Positions 35,832 to 44,323 of a DNA stretch of 47,865 bases are shown piece by piece. Location of the stretch: contig JAFXJP010000037.1 in the NCBI GenBank assembly GCA_017532155.1, positions 1 to 47,865 of the forward strand, read 5' to 3'. Source of the stretch: Clostridia bacterium (GTDB taxonomy: Bacteria; Bacillota; Clostridia; Christensenellales; Aristaeellaceae). Both the position numbers and the translations under genes were made by a program. Numbering within the stretch: position 1 is the stretch's first letter; each line of letters begins with the position of its first letter. Under the pieces are notes generated by a model. The model ran no database searches and was not told where the DNA came from. It worked only from the letters and a program-made list of their open reading frames with translations.

Positions 35832-36043
35832 CCCCGCTCGTTTTGCCGCAGCGAAACGGCGATCCCCCCGCGGGCGCTGCCGCGCAAAGCGCACAAAAAA
35901 GGGCCTGGAAAATGGAGCGCAAGCTTGCTTGCAATCCAGATTCCAGACCCTTTTTCTGTACGCCTGCTGAAAACCACCCAGCTCAAAAACTGGTTTTCGG
36001 GAGGGTTTCAGGGAGGAGCTTTTAAAAACCGCCTCCCTAACAT
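35832..36043 (-). repeat. Modular palindromic intergenic element, copy C
   Basis: On the minus strand the modules run as in copy A: GGGAGG stem (36014-36040), GAAAACCAGTTTTTG (35985-35999), GCAGGCGTA spacer, nested hairpin between A and T runs with inner GCAAGCAAGCTTGC (35895-35956), then the ATCGCCGTTTCGCTGCGG hairpin ending GAGCGGGG (35832-35866). It ends ten bases from the YARHG gene stop codon, so it may terminate that gene. Confidence 0.75.
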
Positions 36044-36052
36044 TTCCCCTCA

Positions 36053-36946
36053 TCACGGCTTCTTGTACCACCCCGGCAGCGTGCCGCCGTTCTGATACAT
36101 AATGATTTCTTCGATATCCAGGCCATCCTCATTCTCGGTCTTGAGGATATCCATCTTGCGCTCCACCGTGCGAACAAGGTTGATATTGTCCCATTCCAGC
36201 GCCGTGAGGATTGCCTTCTCATAATTGCCGGCAGTGTACCAATCCTTGTCGCCGAAGTAGCGGCCGAATTTATTGCCGCCAAACACATAGCCATGGCGCG
36301 CCAGCAGCTCATTGCGGATGTAGCGCAGCGTCTCACGGCTGTACGCCCACAGCTCCGCCTCGGTCAGCTCGCGGGTATCGCTGTCGGGAATAATATACTG
36401 ATCATTGTAAATGTAATAGGGCTCGGCCGGGATGGGCGTGATCACCACATCATCATCGCTCATGGAGCCACTGCCCACGATGTCGCCGGCGCCATTGCCG
36501 CGGGGATTGCCATAGCCCAGCTCGTTGCCGTAGCCGCCGATGTAGTTCTGATAGGCAATGATCTCCTGAATGTCAACGCCATCGGAATTCTCGGTCTTCT
36601 TGTTGTCCATGGCCTTTTCAACCTTCTTGACCAGGTTGATGTTATCCCATTCCAACGCCGTCAGCTTGCTGTCTTCATTATAGCCGCCGGCGATGTACCA
36701 GGGCTTGGCGTTGAAATAATTGTAGAATTTATCATTGCTGAAAGCGTAGCCATGGCGCGCCAGCAGCTCATTGCGGATATAGCGCAGCGTTTCGCGGGTA
36801 AAGCCCCACAGCTCATCCTCTGTCAGCTTGCGCACATTGCTGTCATGAATAATGTAGTACGGATCAAACGCGTAATCCGCCAGCGCAGGCGCAGCGCACA
36901 GCGCGAGCAGAATCAGCGTCAGAGTCAAAGCAAGCAGTTTCTTCAT
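36053..36946 (-). CDS. Secreted protein with two YARHG domains
   Basis: 297 residues, start ATG 36946 after AGGAGG (an upstream in-frame ATG lies in the promoter and is rejected). Residues 1-23 form a signal peptide ending APALA. Two homologous units follow, each with YIRNELLARHGY (57-67 and 209-220), a K-W-Y segment, LTALEWDNINLV and KTEN-D-G-DIxEII; a glycine- and asparagine-rich linker (about 135-160) joins them. YARHG domains are extracellular, found in envelope proteins, with unknown ligand. The repeated halves point to internal duplication. Confidence 0.88.
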   Translation of the reverse strand: MKKLLALTLTLILLALCAAPALADYAFDPYYIIHDSNVRKLTEDELWGFTRETLRYIRNELLARHGYAFSNDKFYNYFNAKPWYIAGGYNEDSKLTALEWDNINLVKKVEKAMDNKKTENSDGVDIQEIIAYQNYIGGYGNELGYGNPRGNGAGDIVGSGSMSDDDVVITPIPAEPYYIYNDQYIIPDSDTRELTEAELWAYSRETLRYIRNELLARHGYVFGGNKFGRYFGDKDWYTAGNYEKAILTALEWDNINLVRTVERKMDILKTENEDGLDIEEIIMYQNGGTLPGWYKKP

Positions 36947-36974
36947 GGTAGTGTCCTCCTGTCTGGTTTCATAT

Positions 36975-37003
36975 ATTATAACGTACAAAACCAGGAATTT
37001 CAT
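36975..37003 (-). promoter_or_regulatory. Probable promoter of the YARHG gene
   Basis: A perfect -10 TATAAT on the minus strand (36975-36980), 29 bp before the start. The hexamer 17 bp upstream is ATGAAA, a poor -35. Confidence 0.45.
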
Positions 37004-37018
37004 CCTGTTTTTGCAAAT

Positions 37019-37891
37019 TTACTTTAAAAGATTTTTCAGTTCCCGGGGCAGCGGGCTTTCAAATGTCAGCGTTTCGCCTGTCACCGGATGCACAAAGCGC
37101 AAAAATGCGGCGTGCAGTGCAAATCGCCCGGGCAGCGACTCTATTTCCCAGCCGTACATAAAGTCTCCCGCTACAGGGTGCCCCATAGCACTCATATGCA
37201 CGCGAATCTGATGCGTGCGTCCTGTCTCGAGCCGCAAATGCACCAGCGCACGGCCATTTTCAGCACGCTCCAGCACACGGTAACGCGTCACAGATGGCTT
37301 TCCCGTCGGATCAATGCAGCGCTTGACGCCATTTTGCATGCCAATGGGCAGATCGATCACACCCTCGTCGCTTTCCATGGCGCCCTCGGTGACCGCCAGA
37401 TATGCGCGCACATAGCTTTCGGTGTGCAATGCGCGCTGCATGCGGTCATGTGCAAAGGCATTGAGCGCAATGGGCATCAGCCCGCTGGTCCCCTTGTCCA
37501 GCCGACTGACAGGGCGGTAAACAAAGCCCTCCGGGCAGCCCAGATAGGCATACACCGCATTTTCCAGCGTTTTTTCGTCCTGATGCACGCTGCGGATGGA
37601 AGGCAGCGGCGCCGGCTTATCCACCACCAGCACGTCCTCATCGCGATATACGATGCGCAGCGGAATGTCGTAAGGCACAAGCTCTGGTCCTGCATCACGC
37701 AGCGTAACCCGCACCCGATCGCCCGCGTGCACAAACACGCCCGTATGCACACACTGGTCGTTCAGCCAGATGCCTTCAGAAAACTTGAGATGGCTGATTT
37801 GCCGGTTGGAAAGCTTCATGCACGACCGGAGAATTACGCTCAGCTTTTTGCCCTCGTTTTCCGCCGGCACTTCATAATGCAACTCACGCAT
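37019..37891 (-). CDS. RluA-family RNA pseudouridine synthase
   Basis: 290 residues. Isomerises uridines in 23S rRNA or tRNA. An N-terminal S4-like RNA-binding region (about 14-75) precedes the catalytic domain with RPVSRLDKGTSGLM at 126-139; D132 is the expected nucleophile. LRLETGRTHQIRVHMSAMGHP and the terminal FVHPVTGE block are RluA-type. Start ATG 37891 overlaps the end of the upstream MATE gene by eight bases, with AAGG upstream; a TTG at 37903 is possible but less likely. Target site cannot be assigned. Confidence 0.93.
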   Translation of the reverse strand: MRELHYEVPAENEGKKLSVILRSCMKLSNRQISHLKFSEGIWLNDQCVHTGVFVHAGDRVRVTLRDAGPELVPYDIPLRIVYRDEDVLVVDKPAPLPSIRSVHQDEKTLENAVYAYLGCPEGFVYRPVSRLDKGTSGLMPIALNAFAHDRMQRALHTESYVRAYLAVTEGAMESDEGVIDLPIGMQNGVKRCIDPTGKPSVTRYRVLERAENGRALVHLRLETGRTHQIRVHMSAMGHPVAGDFMYGWEIESLPGRFALHAAFLRFVHPVTGETLTFESPLPRELKNLLK

Positions 37892-39296
37892 GAGCCTTGG
37901 CAATATTCTGAATCCACACGCCCTTACGCAGCAGAATGAAGCCCAGAATGCACTTGAGGAAGTCCATCATCTGAATGATGCCGTACGTCCACAGAATGGG
38001 CGTAGCAATCACCTTGACCAGCAGCAGCGCCGCCGGCACGGAGATCACCCAGGTATAGCCGCTGTCAAACAGGAAGGTAATGATCGTTTTGCCGCCCGAG
38101 CGCAGGGTAAAATACGAGCAATGCGCAAAGGCATGCAGCGGCATCGCACAGGCAGAGAGCACCAGCATACTGCTTGCCATCTCGCGCACAGCCGGGGTTA
38201 CGCCGCTGTACAGACGCGGAATATAGGGCGAAAGGATGATCAGCAGGCCGCCCATCACAAAGCAGGTGCACACGCTGAAGAATATCAGCTTCCACACCGT
38301 AGCCTTGGCGCCCTTGTAATCGTCCGCGCCCAGCGCCTGGCCCACCATGACAGACACCGCATTGCCCATGGAAAGGAACACGACGTTAAAGAGATTGGAA
38401 ATGGTGCTGGTAATGCTCAGCGCCGACACGACCGTCAGACCGCTGAGAGAATAAACGGCTGTCAGCGTGCTCATGCCAATGGACCAGAGCGCCTCATTGG
38501 CCAGCAGCGGCGCGCCCACCTTCAGCACATCGCGCAAAAGGCCGCCGGGCACGCGCATCGTGCGGTATGCGCCGCGGATGAATACATACTTATTGCTGTT
38601 GCGGTGCACAAGCGCCACGATAATTGTCAATTCCACATAACGGCTGATGACCGTAGCCCAGGCCGCGCCTGCCACGCCCATACGCGGAAGCCCCAGCTTA
38701 CCAAAGATCAGCAGATAATTGAAGATTACATTGGTCGCAACCGCCGAAACGCTGGCAATCATCGGCAGGCGCGTATCGCCCGTTTCACGCAGCGTACCGG
38801 CATAGCTCTGGCTCAGCGCAAAGGCGGGCATGCCCACCAGCATGATCATTAGATATGTCTTTGCCCAGTGCCGCATATTTTCCGCCACAGCCGCATCGCC
38901 ATCGCCCTTGAGGAACAGCGTGATCAGCGGATCACCAAAGCCAATGAAAATAACAAACGCCGCCAGCAGCAACAGCACCGACGTCATGAGCTTAATGCGG
39001 AAGGTATCGCGCAAGCCCTTGATATCGCCCGCGCCATAAAACTGCGCGCCGTAAATGCCCGCGCCCGCCAAGCCGCCGAAGATACACAGATTAAATACAA
39101 ACACCAGCTGGTTGGCAATGGCCACGCCGCTCATTTCCGCGTCGCCCAGCGCGCCCACCATCAGATTGTCCAGCAGGCTTACAAAATTGGTAATGCCATT
39201 CTGGATCACCATCGGCACCAGAATGCCCAATACCGTCGCATAGAAGGCGCGGCTGCCAATCAGCGTGCGACGGGCTTTTTTCAGAAAACTGTTCAT
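37884..39296 (-). CDS. MATE-family efflux transporter 7
   Basis: 470 residues from ATG 39296, eight bases after GGAG. Twelve membrane segments; VIQNGITNFVSLLDNLMVGA in TM1-2, SLSGLTVVSALSITSTISNL and GNAVSVMVGQALGADDYKGA in the second half. It is unlike both the array genes and transporter 6, so three MATE branches exist in the window. Translationally coupled to the downstream pseudouridine synthase (eight-base overlap). TGA stop. Confidence 0.92.
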   Translation of the reverse strand: MNSFLKKARRTLIGSRAFYATVLGILVPMVIQNGITNFVSLLDNLMVGALGDAEMSGVAIANQLVFVFNLCIFGGLAGAGIYGAQFYGAGDIKGLRDTFRIKLMTSVLLLLAAFVIFIGFGDPLITLFLKGDGDAAVAENMRHWAKTYLMIMLVGMPAFALSQSYAGTLRETGDTRLPMIASVSAVATNVIFNYLLIFGKLGLPRMGVAGAAWATVISRYVELTIIVALVHRNSNKYVFIRGAYRTMRVPGGLLRDVLKVGAPLLANEALWSIGMSTLTAVYSLSGLTVVSALSITSTISNLFNVVFLSMGNAVSVMVGQALGADDYKGAKATVWKLIFFSVCTCFVMGGLLIILSPYIPRLYSGVTPAVREMASSMLVLSACAMPLHAFAHCSYFTLRSGGKTIITFLFDSGYTWVISVPAALLLVKVIATPILWTYGIIQMMDFLKCILGFILLRKGVWIQNIAKAHA

Positions 39297-39356
39297 CAAT
39301 ACTCACTCCGATCATTCAGGCCATCGACAAAACATCGCCATAGCGCGCTATCCGCT

Positions 39357-40637
39357 TTACGGCTGCACCTGATACTGCAGTCCGTTTTCATCCGTCGCAG
39401 TCTCGCCCGTGTGCAAAAGCTCGCTCACCTTCACCACTTCAAAACCGTTGTCGCGGTACCAGGTGAAAATATCCTTCAGCACCGCCGCCGTGCAGTCGGC
39501 GTCAATGTGCGTGAGGATGATGCTGCCGCCCGTCACATCCTTGGTAGAATACTTCAGGCTGTTTTTCTCGCTGGCTTCCTTGCGCGCATCATAGGATTCA
39601 TGCGTCCAGCGAATCACCTCATAGCCCGCCGCATTGACAATGGCGCGGATCTTGCTGTTGCAGTTGCCCTCCGGCGGACGGAAAAGATTGGGGCGCTGGC
39701 CCGTCAGCTCCTCCACCAGATCGCTGGTACGGTTAAGCTGAGAGAGCATCTCTTCGCCCGTCAATTCATAAAAGGAAGGATGCGACCAGGAATGGTTGCC
39801 GATCTCATGTCCGCGGGCAGCCATCTCTTTGATATAATCCGGATTATTCTTGGCAAACTGGCCTGTCACAAAGAACGTGATCTTGAGCCCAAATTCATCC
39901 AGCACATCCAGAATATAGGGCAGATTATCCGAGCCTGCGCCGCAGTCCATGGTGAACGCCAGCTTGTTGTCATCGCGCTTGACGCCGTAGATGCTCTTAC
40001 TGCCCGTCACGCCCACTGCCAGCAGGGCGCGGGCGTCGGGCACTTCGCGGCCATCCACCCACAGGGAAACCCACTTGCCCGGCCGCCAGGAATCATCCGT
40101 CATCCAGGAAAAGCTGTAGCCCGTGCGCTTCTGGTTATGCTCGATGGTCTCAAGCACCGTGCCGTTTTCATCGCGCAATTCAATCTTCGTGCCTGCCTCC
40201 ATCCGCTCCGGATTGGCAATACGCACCTTGATGGCCATTTCACGGCCCACATAGGTCTGATACACGCCATTGGCAAAGGAATACACCGTCGCCGCGCGCG
40301 CCGTCACCGCGCAGGTATACTTGCTGCGGGTATATTCATCAGACTTGGCGATGGTATAGGTGGTGCTGCGACCGCTGGCGCTCAGTTCAAAGCTGACGTC
40401 CAATTCGCCTGCATTTTGCCCGGCCGGGATCACCACTTCATACGTATTTTTGCGGTTATCCGTAATTTTAATCGTGCGGTCGTGATCTGCCACATCAGAA
40501 GCCAGCACCTTCACGCTCGCCTTTTCCCCGCTCATGAAGGTAAACTTCTCCACCTCAAAGGAAATCTTGGTTCCCTCCGCCATAACAGAGGGCGTCAGCA
40601 AGCACAAAAGCAAAACGACGGCAATCAGTTTTTTCAT
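39357..40637 (-). CDS. Secreted polysaccharide deacetylase (NodB/CE4) with N-terminal beta domain
   Basis: 426 residues. Signal peptide 1-20 (ends SVMA). Residues 21-205 look like beta-sandwich domains. The NodB domain follows: TMDCG at 229-233 (motif 1, with C232 where a second aspartate is usual), HSWSH at 282-286 (metal histidines), RPPEGN at 320-325, HID at 377. Expected to remove N-acetyl groups from peptidoglycan or another glycan. AGGAG precedes ATG 40637. Follows the four-TM gene by 12 bp. Confidence 0.9.
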   Translation of the reverse strand: MKKLIAVVLLLCLLTPSVMAEGTKISFEVEKFTFMSGEKASVKVLASDVADHDRTIKITDNRKNTYEVVIPAGQNAGELDVSFELSASGRSTTYTIAKSDEYTRSKYTCAVTARAATVYSFANGVYQTYVGREMAIKVRIANPERMEAGTKIELRDENGTVLETIEHNQKRTGYSFSWMTDDSWRPGKWVSLWVDGREVPDARALLAVGVTGSKSIYGVKRDDNKLAFTMDCGAGSDNLPYILDVLDEFGLKITFFVTGQFAKNNPDYIKEMAARGHEIGNHSWSHPSFYELTGEEMLSQLNRTSDLVEELTGQRPNLFRPPEGNCNSKIRAIVNAAGYEVIRWTHESYDARKEASEKNSLKYSTKDVTGGSIILTHIDADCTAAVLKDIFTWYRDNGFEVVKVSELLHTGETATDENGLQYQVQP

Positions 40638-40649
40638 ATTATAATCTCC

Positions 40650-41219
40650 TTACGATACACGCTTGCGGCGCGGCAAATAATCATGATGATCGGCAATCCC
40701 GTGCTGGAATCTCCTGCCCTCCATGCGCTGCGCCGGAACGGGCGCATAGCCCGCCGAATAGCCCACGCGCCGCGCCTGTGCCCGCAGCCGCTTTCTCTGC
40801 GCGCGCTGCAGTACAATCTGCACCATATACATAATGCTCATCAGCATCAGCGGCAGCACCTTGGCATAGCGGATCATTTCGCCCAGCAGGGACATCTGCA
40901 CAAACAGCCCCCATACCGCCAGCGCAAGGCTCATCGGCAGCAGCAGGAAGCTCGCGCGGCGGGTGCGGATGGTCGCCATCGCCAGCAGGGATAAAATGAT
41001 GCACAGCAGCATAAAGCCCGGCACCTCAAACACGCGCACATCCACATAGGCAGCCGCCCGTTTAAAGGAGATGCCCTCGCCCACAGCCATGCTCACAAAC
41101 ATTTTCAGCGGGCCCCACATGGCGTCCACACGCGAAACAAACTCATAGCCCGACAGCGCCAGCAGCAACAGCGCATCCAGAAATATCCATTTGCGCACCT
41201 GCAAAATTCTGTTTCCCAT
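40650..41219 (-). CDS. Four-TM membrane protein of unknown function
   Basis: 189 residues, start ATG 41219 (MGNRILQVRKWIFLDALL) after AAGGAGA. Hydrophobic segments at about 11-30, 65-85, 90-115 and 120-140; the C-terminal 45 residues are strongly basic (RKRLRAQARR) and probably cytoplasmic. An upstream in-frame ATG would translate the promoter and is rejected. No family recognised. Together with the deacetylase it forms a likely envelope operon. Confidence 0.75.
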   Translation of the reverse strand: MGNRILQVRKWIFLDALLLLALSGYEFVSRVDAMWGPLKMFVSMAVGEGISFKRAAAYVDVRVFEVPGFMLLCIILSLLAMATIRTRRASFLLLPMSLALAVWGLFVQMSLLGEMIRYAKVLPLMLMSIMYMVQIVLQRAQRKRLRAQARRVGYSAGYAPVPAQRMEGRRFQHGIADHHDYLPRRKRVS

Positions 41220-41262
41220 GGCCTTCTCCTTTCGTACAAGTCGGCACACTACGCCATATTCC

Positions 41263-41291
41263 AGTTTATCCAAGAGGCGCGCGCTTGTCAA
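41263..41291 (-). promoter_or_regulatory. Promoter of the four-TM protein and deacetylase operon
   Basis: Perfect TTGACA on the minus strand (41286-41291), 17-bp spacer, TAAACT (41263-41268). Confidence 0.7.
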
Positions 41292-41347
41292 GGGCATATC
41301 CCCCCCCACAGCCGCCGCATTTCTGCGAAAACAATATTTCCCGCCCG

Positions 41348-41398
41348 AATTGTTACAACCTTTGTCAAACTCTTCAAAAAGCGTTGAAATTGTTACAA
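41348..41398. promoter_or_regulatory. Direct repeat AATTGTTACAA between divergent promoters
   Basis: AATTGTTACAA occurs at 41348-41358 and 41388-41398, exactly 40 bp apart. The second copy lies in the spacer of the promoter at 41384-41412. Each contains the small palindrome TTGTTACAA. A shared regulator of the divergent genes is possible. Confidence 0.45.
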
Positions 41399-41412
41399 TT
41401 TTGTGTTATGCT
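41384..41412 (+). promoter_or_regulatory. Promoter of the HAD hydrolase gene
   Basis: TTGAAA (41384-41389), 17-bp spacer, TATGCT (41407-41412), 34 bp before the start codon. Confidence 0.6.
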
Positions 41413-41445
41413 TGATATGGTAACAAAGAATGGAGGCATTTCACC

Positions 41446-42045
41446 TTGAATGCTTTGATTGAAAACGCCAAAAACATCGTTTTTGACGTGGGTCAGGTGC
41501 TTTTGCGCTTTGAACCAAAGGAATTTCTGCCGCGTATGTTCCCTGCCGATATTGCCCAAAGGCTGATGCCGCCGGCGCTTTTCGGCGGTGATCTGTGGCT
41601 CAGGATGGACCGGGGCGATTTTTCCGCCGAGGAATGTGCGCGCCTGATCACCGAAAAAGAAGGCCAGCCCGAATTGATGCCCTATGAGCTTGAGTTCATG
41701 CTGAACTTCGCCAAGCAGATGTCGCTGCTGCCGCCCGCACATCTGGTACCGGAATTGAAAAAAATGGGCAAGAAGCTCTACATCATTTCCAATTACGGTA
41801 TCGAAACCTTCGCCGCCACCCAGGCGCAGTTTCCGGAACTGTTCAGCCAGTTTGACGGCATGGTGATCTCTGCCCGCGAAAAGCTGATCAAGCCCGATCT
41901 GCGCATCTATCAGCTGCTGTGCGACAGATATGGCCTCAAGCCTGAGGAATGCGTCTTCATTGACGATCTGTATGCTAATGTGCAGGGCGCGATTGACGCA
42001 GGCTTTCAGGGCATTCACTACACCGGCCCCGAGGCCATCGCATAA
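41446..42045 (+). CDS. HAD-superfamily hydrolase, YihX-like
   Basis: 199 residues, TTG start at 41446 with GGAGG nine bases upstream; no ATG or GTG fits better. Motif I reads FDVGQV (D14; the usual second aspartate is glycine, as in YihX-type sugar phosphatases), motif II IISNYG, motif III lysine in LIKPD, motif IV VFIDD. A helical cap lies between motifs I and II. Likely a phosphatase for a small sugar phosphate; substrate unknown. Confidence 0.88.
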   Translation: MNALIENAKNIVFDVGQVLLRFEPKEFLPRMFPADIAQRLMPPALFGGDLWLRMDRGDFSAEECARLITEKEGQPELMPYELEFMLNFAKQMSLLPPAHLVPELKKMGKKLYIISNYGIETFAATQAQFPELFSQFDGMVISAREKLIKPDLRIYQLLCDRYGLKPEECVFIDDLYANVQGAIDAGFQGIHYTGPEAIA

Positions 42046-42137
42046 TTTGCAATTTTTTCATCCGAGCGGGAGCAATTTCGCCCCCTCATCCGTCTATATA
42101 GATGAACAAAGACGATTCGCCAGAAGGAAGGATTCTC

Positions 42138-43580
42138 ATGAACAAACAGCGTACCTTCAAACTGCTCACCCTGATTCTGATGCTGGGGCTTTTGTGCGTC
42201 ACGCTCAGCGGCTGCATTAAGGATCCCACGCAGAACAACGGCATTCAGCCCGAGACCAGCTGGAAAACATATACCAACCAGCCCACTCAGGGCCCGCAGA
42301 GCACGGAGAACCTGGTCATCACGCCTCCGCCCTCCAATGATCCGGGCACGCAGAGCTGGGATGATCCGGTCACCAATCCCTCCAATAATCCCCCCATCGG
42401 CGCTGTTACGCCCGTGATGCAGGATACCCCCACGCCCTCTCCCTCGCCCACGCCGACTACCTCCGGCGTGCTGAAGCTGGGCAGCCAGGGCGACGCCGTG
42501 GCCAATGTACAGTCCGCGCTCAAGCGTCTGGGCTATTTTGAGGGCAAAACGGACGGCGACTTTGGCGAATATACTGAAAACGCCGTCAAGAAATTCCAGG
42601 CGCAAAACGGTCTGACGGCCGACGGCATCGTGGGCCAGGCGACGCTCAACAAGCTCTCCAGCTCTTCCGCCGCCACCTGCCCGCCCGATACCACGCCCAC
42701 GCCTACGCGAAAGCCCACCAACAGGCCTACCAATACCCCCAACAACAGCAATACCTACCTGTCCAACGGCTCCAGCGGCAATAAAGTCACCCAGATGCAG
42801 AACCGCCTGATCGACCTGGGCTACCTTGAAGGCAGCGCCAGCGGCAAGTTCTGCGACGTTACCGAGCTGGCTGTCGTCTCCTTCCAGGCGCGCTCCAGCC
42901 TCTACAGCGATGGTATCGCCGGCCCCTCTACGCTCGATAAGCTGTATTCCTCCGCCGCGCGCAAGGCCAACACGGCTGTGGGCGTGATCGGCGTTTCGCT
43001 CAAGAACGGCGATGACGGCGATGCTGTGCGTCTGCTGCAGTCCAAGCTCAAGGCCTACGGCTTCTACAAGGGCACCGTGGACGGCGACTTTGGCGATGGC
43101 ACGGAGGACGCCGTGAAGGCCTTCCAGCGCGCCAACAAGCTTTCTGCCGACGGTAAGGCGGGCGCCGAAACGCTGCGCAAGCTCTTTGCCGGCGATGTGA
43201 CCACCGCCTCGGAAGCCACCGTCACCAAGAAGCCTACCACCACCAAGAAGCCCACTGAAAAGCCCGCCACCAAAAAGCCCGTCAGCACCACCAAGAAGCC
43301 CGCTACCCCCACGCCCAACGCCTATGTGCGTGTCACCGCGCGTCCGGATGGCGAATACTTCACCCTGGAAAAGGGCATGATGGGCTCGCCGATCAAGGAG
43401 CTGCAGCGCGCCCTCAAGAATGCCGGCTATTTCAAGGGCGATGTGGACGGCTACTACGGCGAAGATACGATTGAGGCCGTTAAGAAATTCCAGAAGGATA
43501 AGGGCCTCAAGCAGGATGGCAAGGCTGGTCCCGCCACGCTGCGCTATCTGTATGAGGGCGATTTCCCGGATGGAGCCTGA
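42138..43580 (+). CDS. Lipoprotein with four peptidoglycan-binding repeats
   Basis: 480 residues, start ATG 42138 after AAGGAAGG. Lipoprotein signal with lipobox LSGC (C26). Four PG_binding_1 domains follow, each with a GxxGxxVxxxQxxLxxxGY start and an FQxxxxLxxDGxxGxxTLxxL end (about 114-178, 213-276, 292-356, 410-475). Linkers are rich in Pro, Thr and Lys and look wall-spanning. No catalytic domain is present, so it is probably a wall-binding or scaffold protein tethered to the membrane. A plus-strand terminator lies about 70 bp downstream. Confidence 0.9.
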   Translation: MNKQRTFKLLTLILMLGLLCVTLSGCIKDPTQNNGIQPETSWKTYTNQPTQGPQSTENLVITPPPSNDPGTQSWDDPVTNPSNNPPIGAVTPVMQDTPTPSPSPTPTTSGVLKLGSQGDAVANVQSALKRLGYFEGKTDGDFGEYTENAVKKFQAQNGLTADGIVGQATLNKLSSSSAATCPPDTTPTPTRKPTNRPTNTPNNSNTYLSNGSSGNKVTQMQNRLIDLGYLEGSASGKFCDVTELAVVSFQARSSLYSDGIAGPSTLDKLYSSAARKANTAVGVIGVSLKNGDDGDAVRLLQSKLKAYGFYKGTVDGDFGDGTEDAVKAFQRANKLSADGKAGAETLRKLFAGDVTTASEATVTKKPTTTKKPTEKPATKKPVSTTKKPATPTPNAYVRVTARPDGEYFTLEKGMMGSPIKELQRALKNAGYFKGDVDGYYGEDTIEAVKKFQKDKGLKQDGKAGPATLRYLYEGDFPDGA

Positions 43581-43651
43581 TTTGCAAAACGCCTGCAACA
43601 AAAAATGAAGGGGTTTCCCCCCTTCATCGCATCCTATCAAGTTCATATTCT

Positions 43652-43680
43652 GAGAGCCGCCCGCAAGGACGGCTCTCTTT
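43652..43680 (+). terminator. Terminator after the lipoprotein gene
   Basis: GAGAGCCGCCC (43652-43662), loop GCAA, GGACGGCTCTC (43667-43677) and TTT. A second, T-less hairpin (ATGAAGGGG with CCCCTTCAT) precedes it near 43604-43628. Confidence 0.7.
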
Positions 43681-44303
43681 CAATGCATGTAGATGCCCAG
43701 GCCCATCAAAAACTGCGCCAGATAATAGCAACCCAGGCTGAAATAATCAATCTTCATATTCTTGCGGTCAAACAGCTGATACGCCAGCAGCCCATCCGAT
43801 ATGGCAAAAAGCACGCCGCCGGCAAAAAACAGCGGGCTTTGCGCAGCGGATACCGCCGTCATCAGGCACAGCATGATGCCATAGGCATAAAACGCCGGCG
43901 CACGGCGGCCCATTCCCCGCCGCCAGCGCTTGCACAGCGCCGTGATGCCCGCCATCAGAAAAAGGAACGCCAGAACGCTGCCCCATCCGGCCAGCTCCAT
44001 CATGCTGAAGCCCACAATAAACAGCACATGTCCCAGCGCGAATGTTGCCGCGCCCAGCATAAAATGCGCGCACAGCGCGCCATCGGCAATTGTGCATACA
44101 ATGATCGCCGCAAATATCACCCAATGCGCAGCCAGTCCACTGTCAATCGCCCCCAGCAGCGCCACCAGCGCCGCCATCAGCGTGGCGGTGCATTTGACAG
44201 CAATGCGCTTTATCAGCCCGCTGCCAGGCTTGTGCTTAAAATACTGGTAATGCAGATAGCAGACGATCATCACCAGAAAGGCCGCAAGAACAATATACTG
44301 CAT
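43680..44303 (-). CDS. YhhN-family membrane protein
   Basis: 207 residues, start ATG 44303; the frame is open upstream but runs through a terminator. About seven to eight membrane segments. FMLGAATFALGHVLFIVGF and AISDGLLAYQLF match the YhhN/TMEM86 family, whose animal member is a lysoplasmalogenase. Function in bacteria is unsettled. The Shine-Dalgarno is weak. TGA stop. Confidence 0.78.
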   Translation of the reverse strand: MQYIVLAAFLVMIVCYLHYQYFKHKPGSGLIKRIAVKCTATLMAALVALLGAIDSGLAAHWVIFAAIIVCTIADGALCAHFMLGAATFALGHVLFIVGFSMMELAGWGSVLAFLFLMAGITALCKRWRRGMGRRAPAFYAYGIMLCLMTAVSAAQSPLFFAGGVLFAISDGLLAYQLFDRKNMKIDYFSLGCYYLAQFLMGLGIYMH

Positions 44304-44323
44304 AATCCGTCTCACTTTCAATG

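Noticed and set aside
35516-36052. CRISPR array in the repeat island
   Set aside because: Repeats are of several types, in both orientations, without regular spacers or cas genes.
40650-41309. Longer version of the four-TM protein starting at 41309
   Set aside because: The extra 30 codons translate the promoter region; the ATG at 41219 has AAGGAG upstream.
42018-43646. A 542-codon open frame antisense to the lipoprotein gene
   Set aside because: The plus-strand gene has a lipobox, ribosome site and four clear domains; the antisense product is Gly/Arg/Ala-rich noise.
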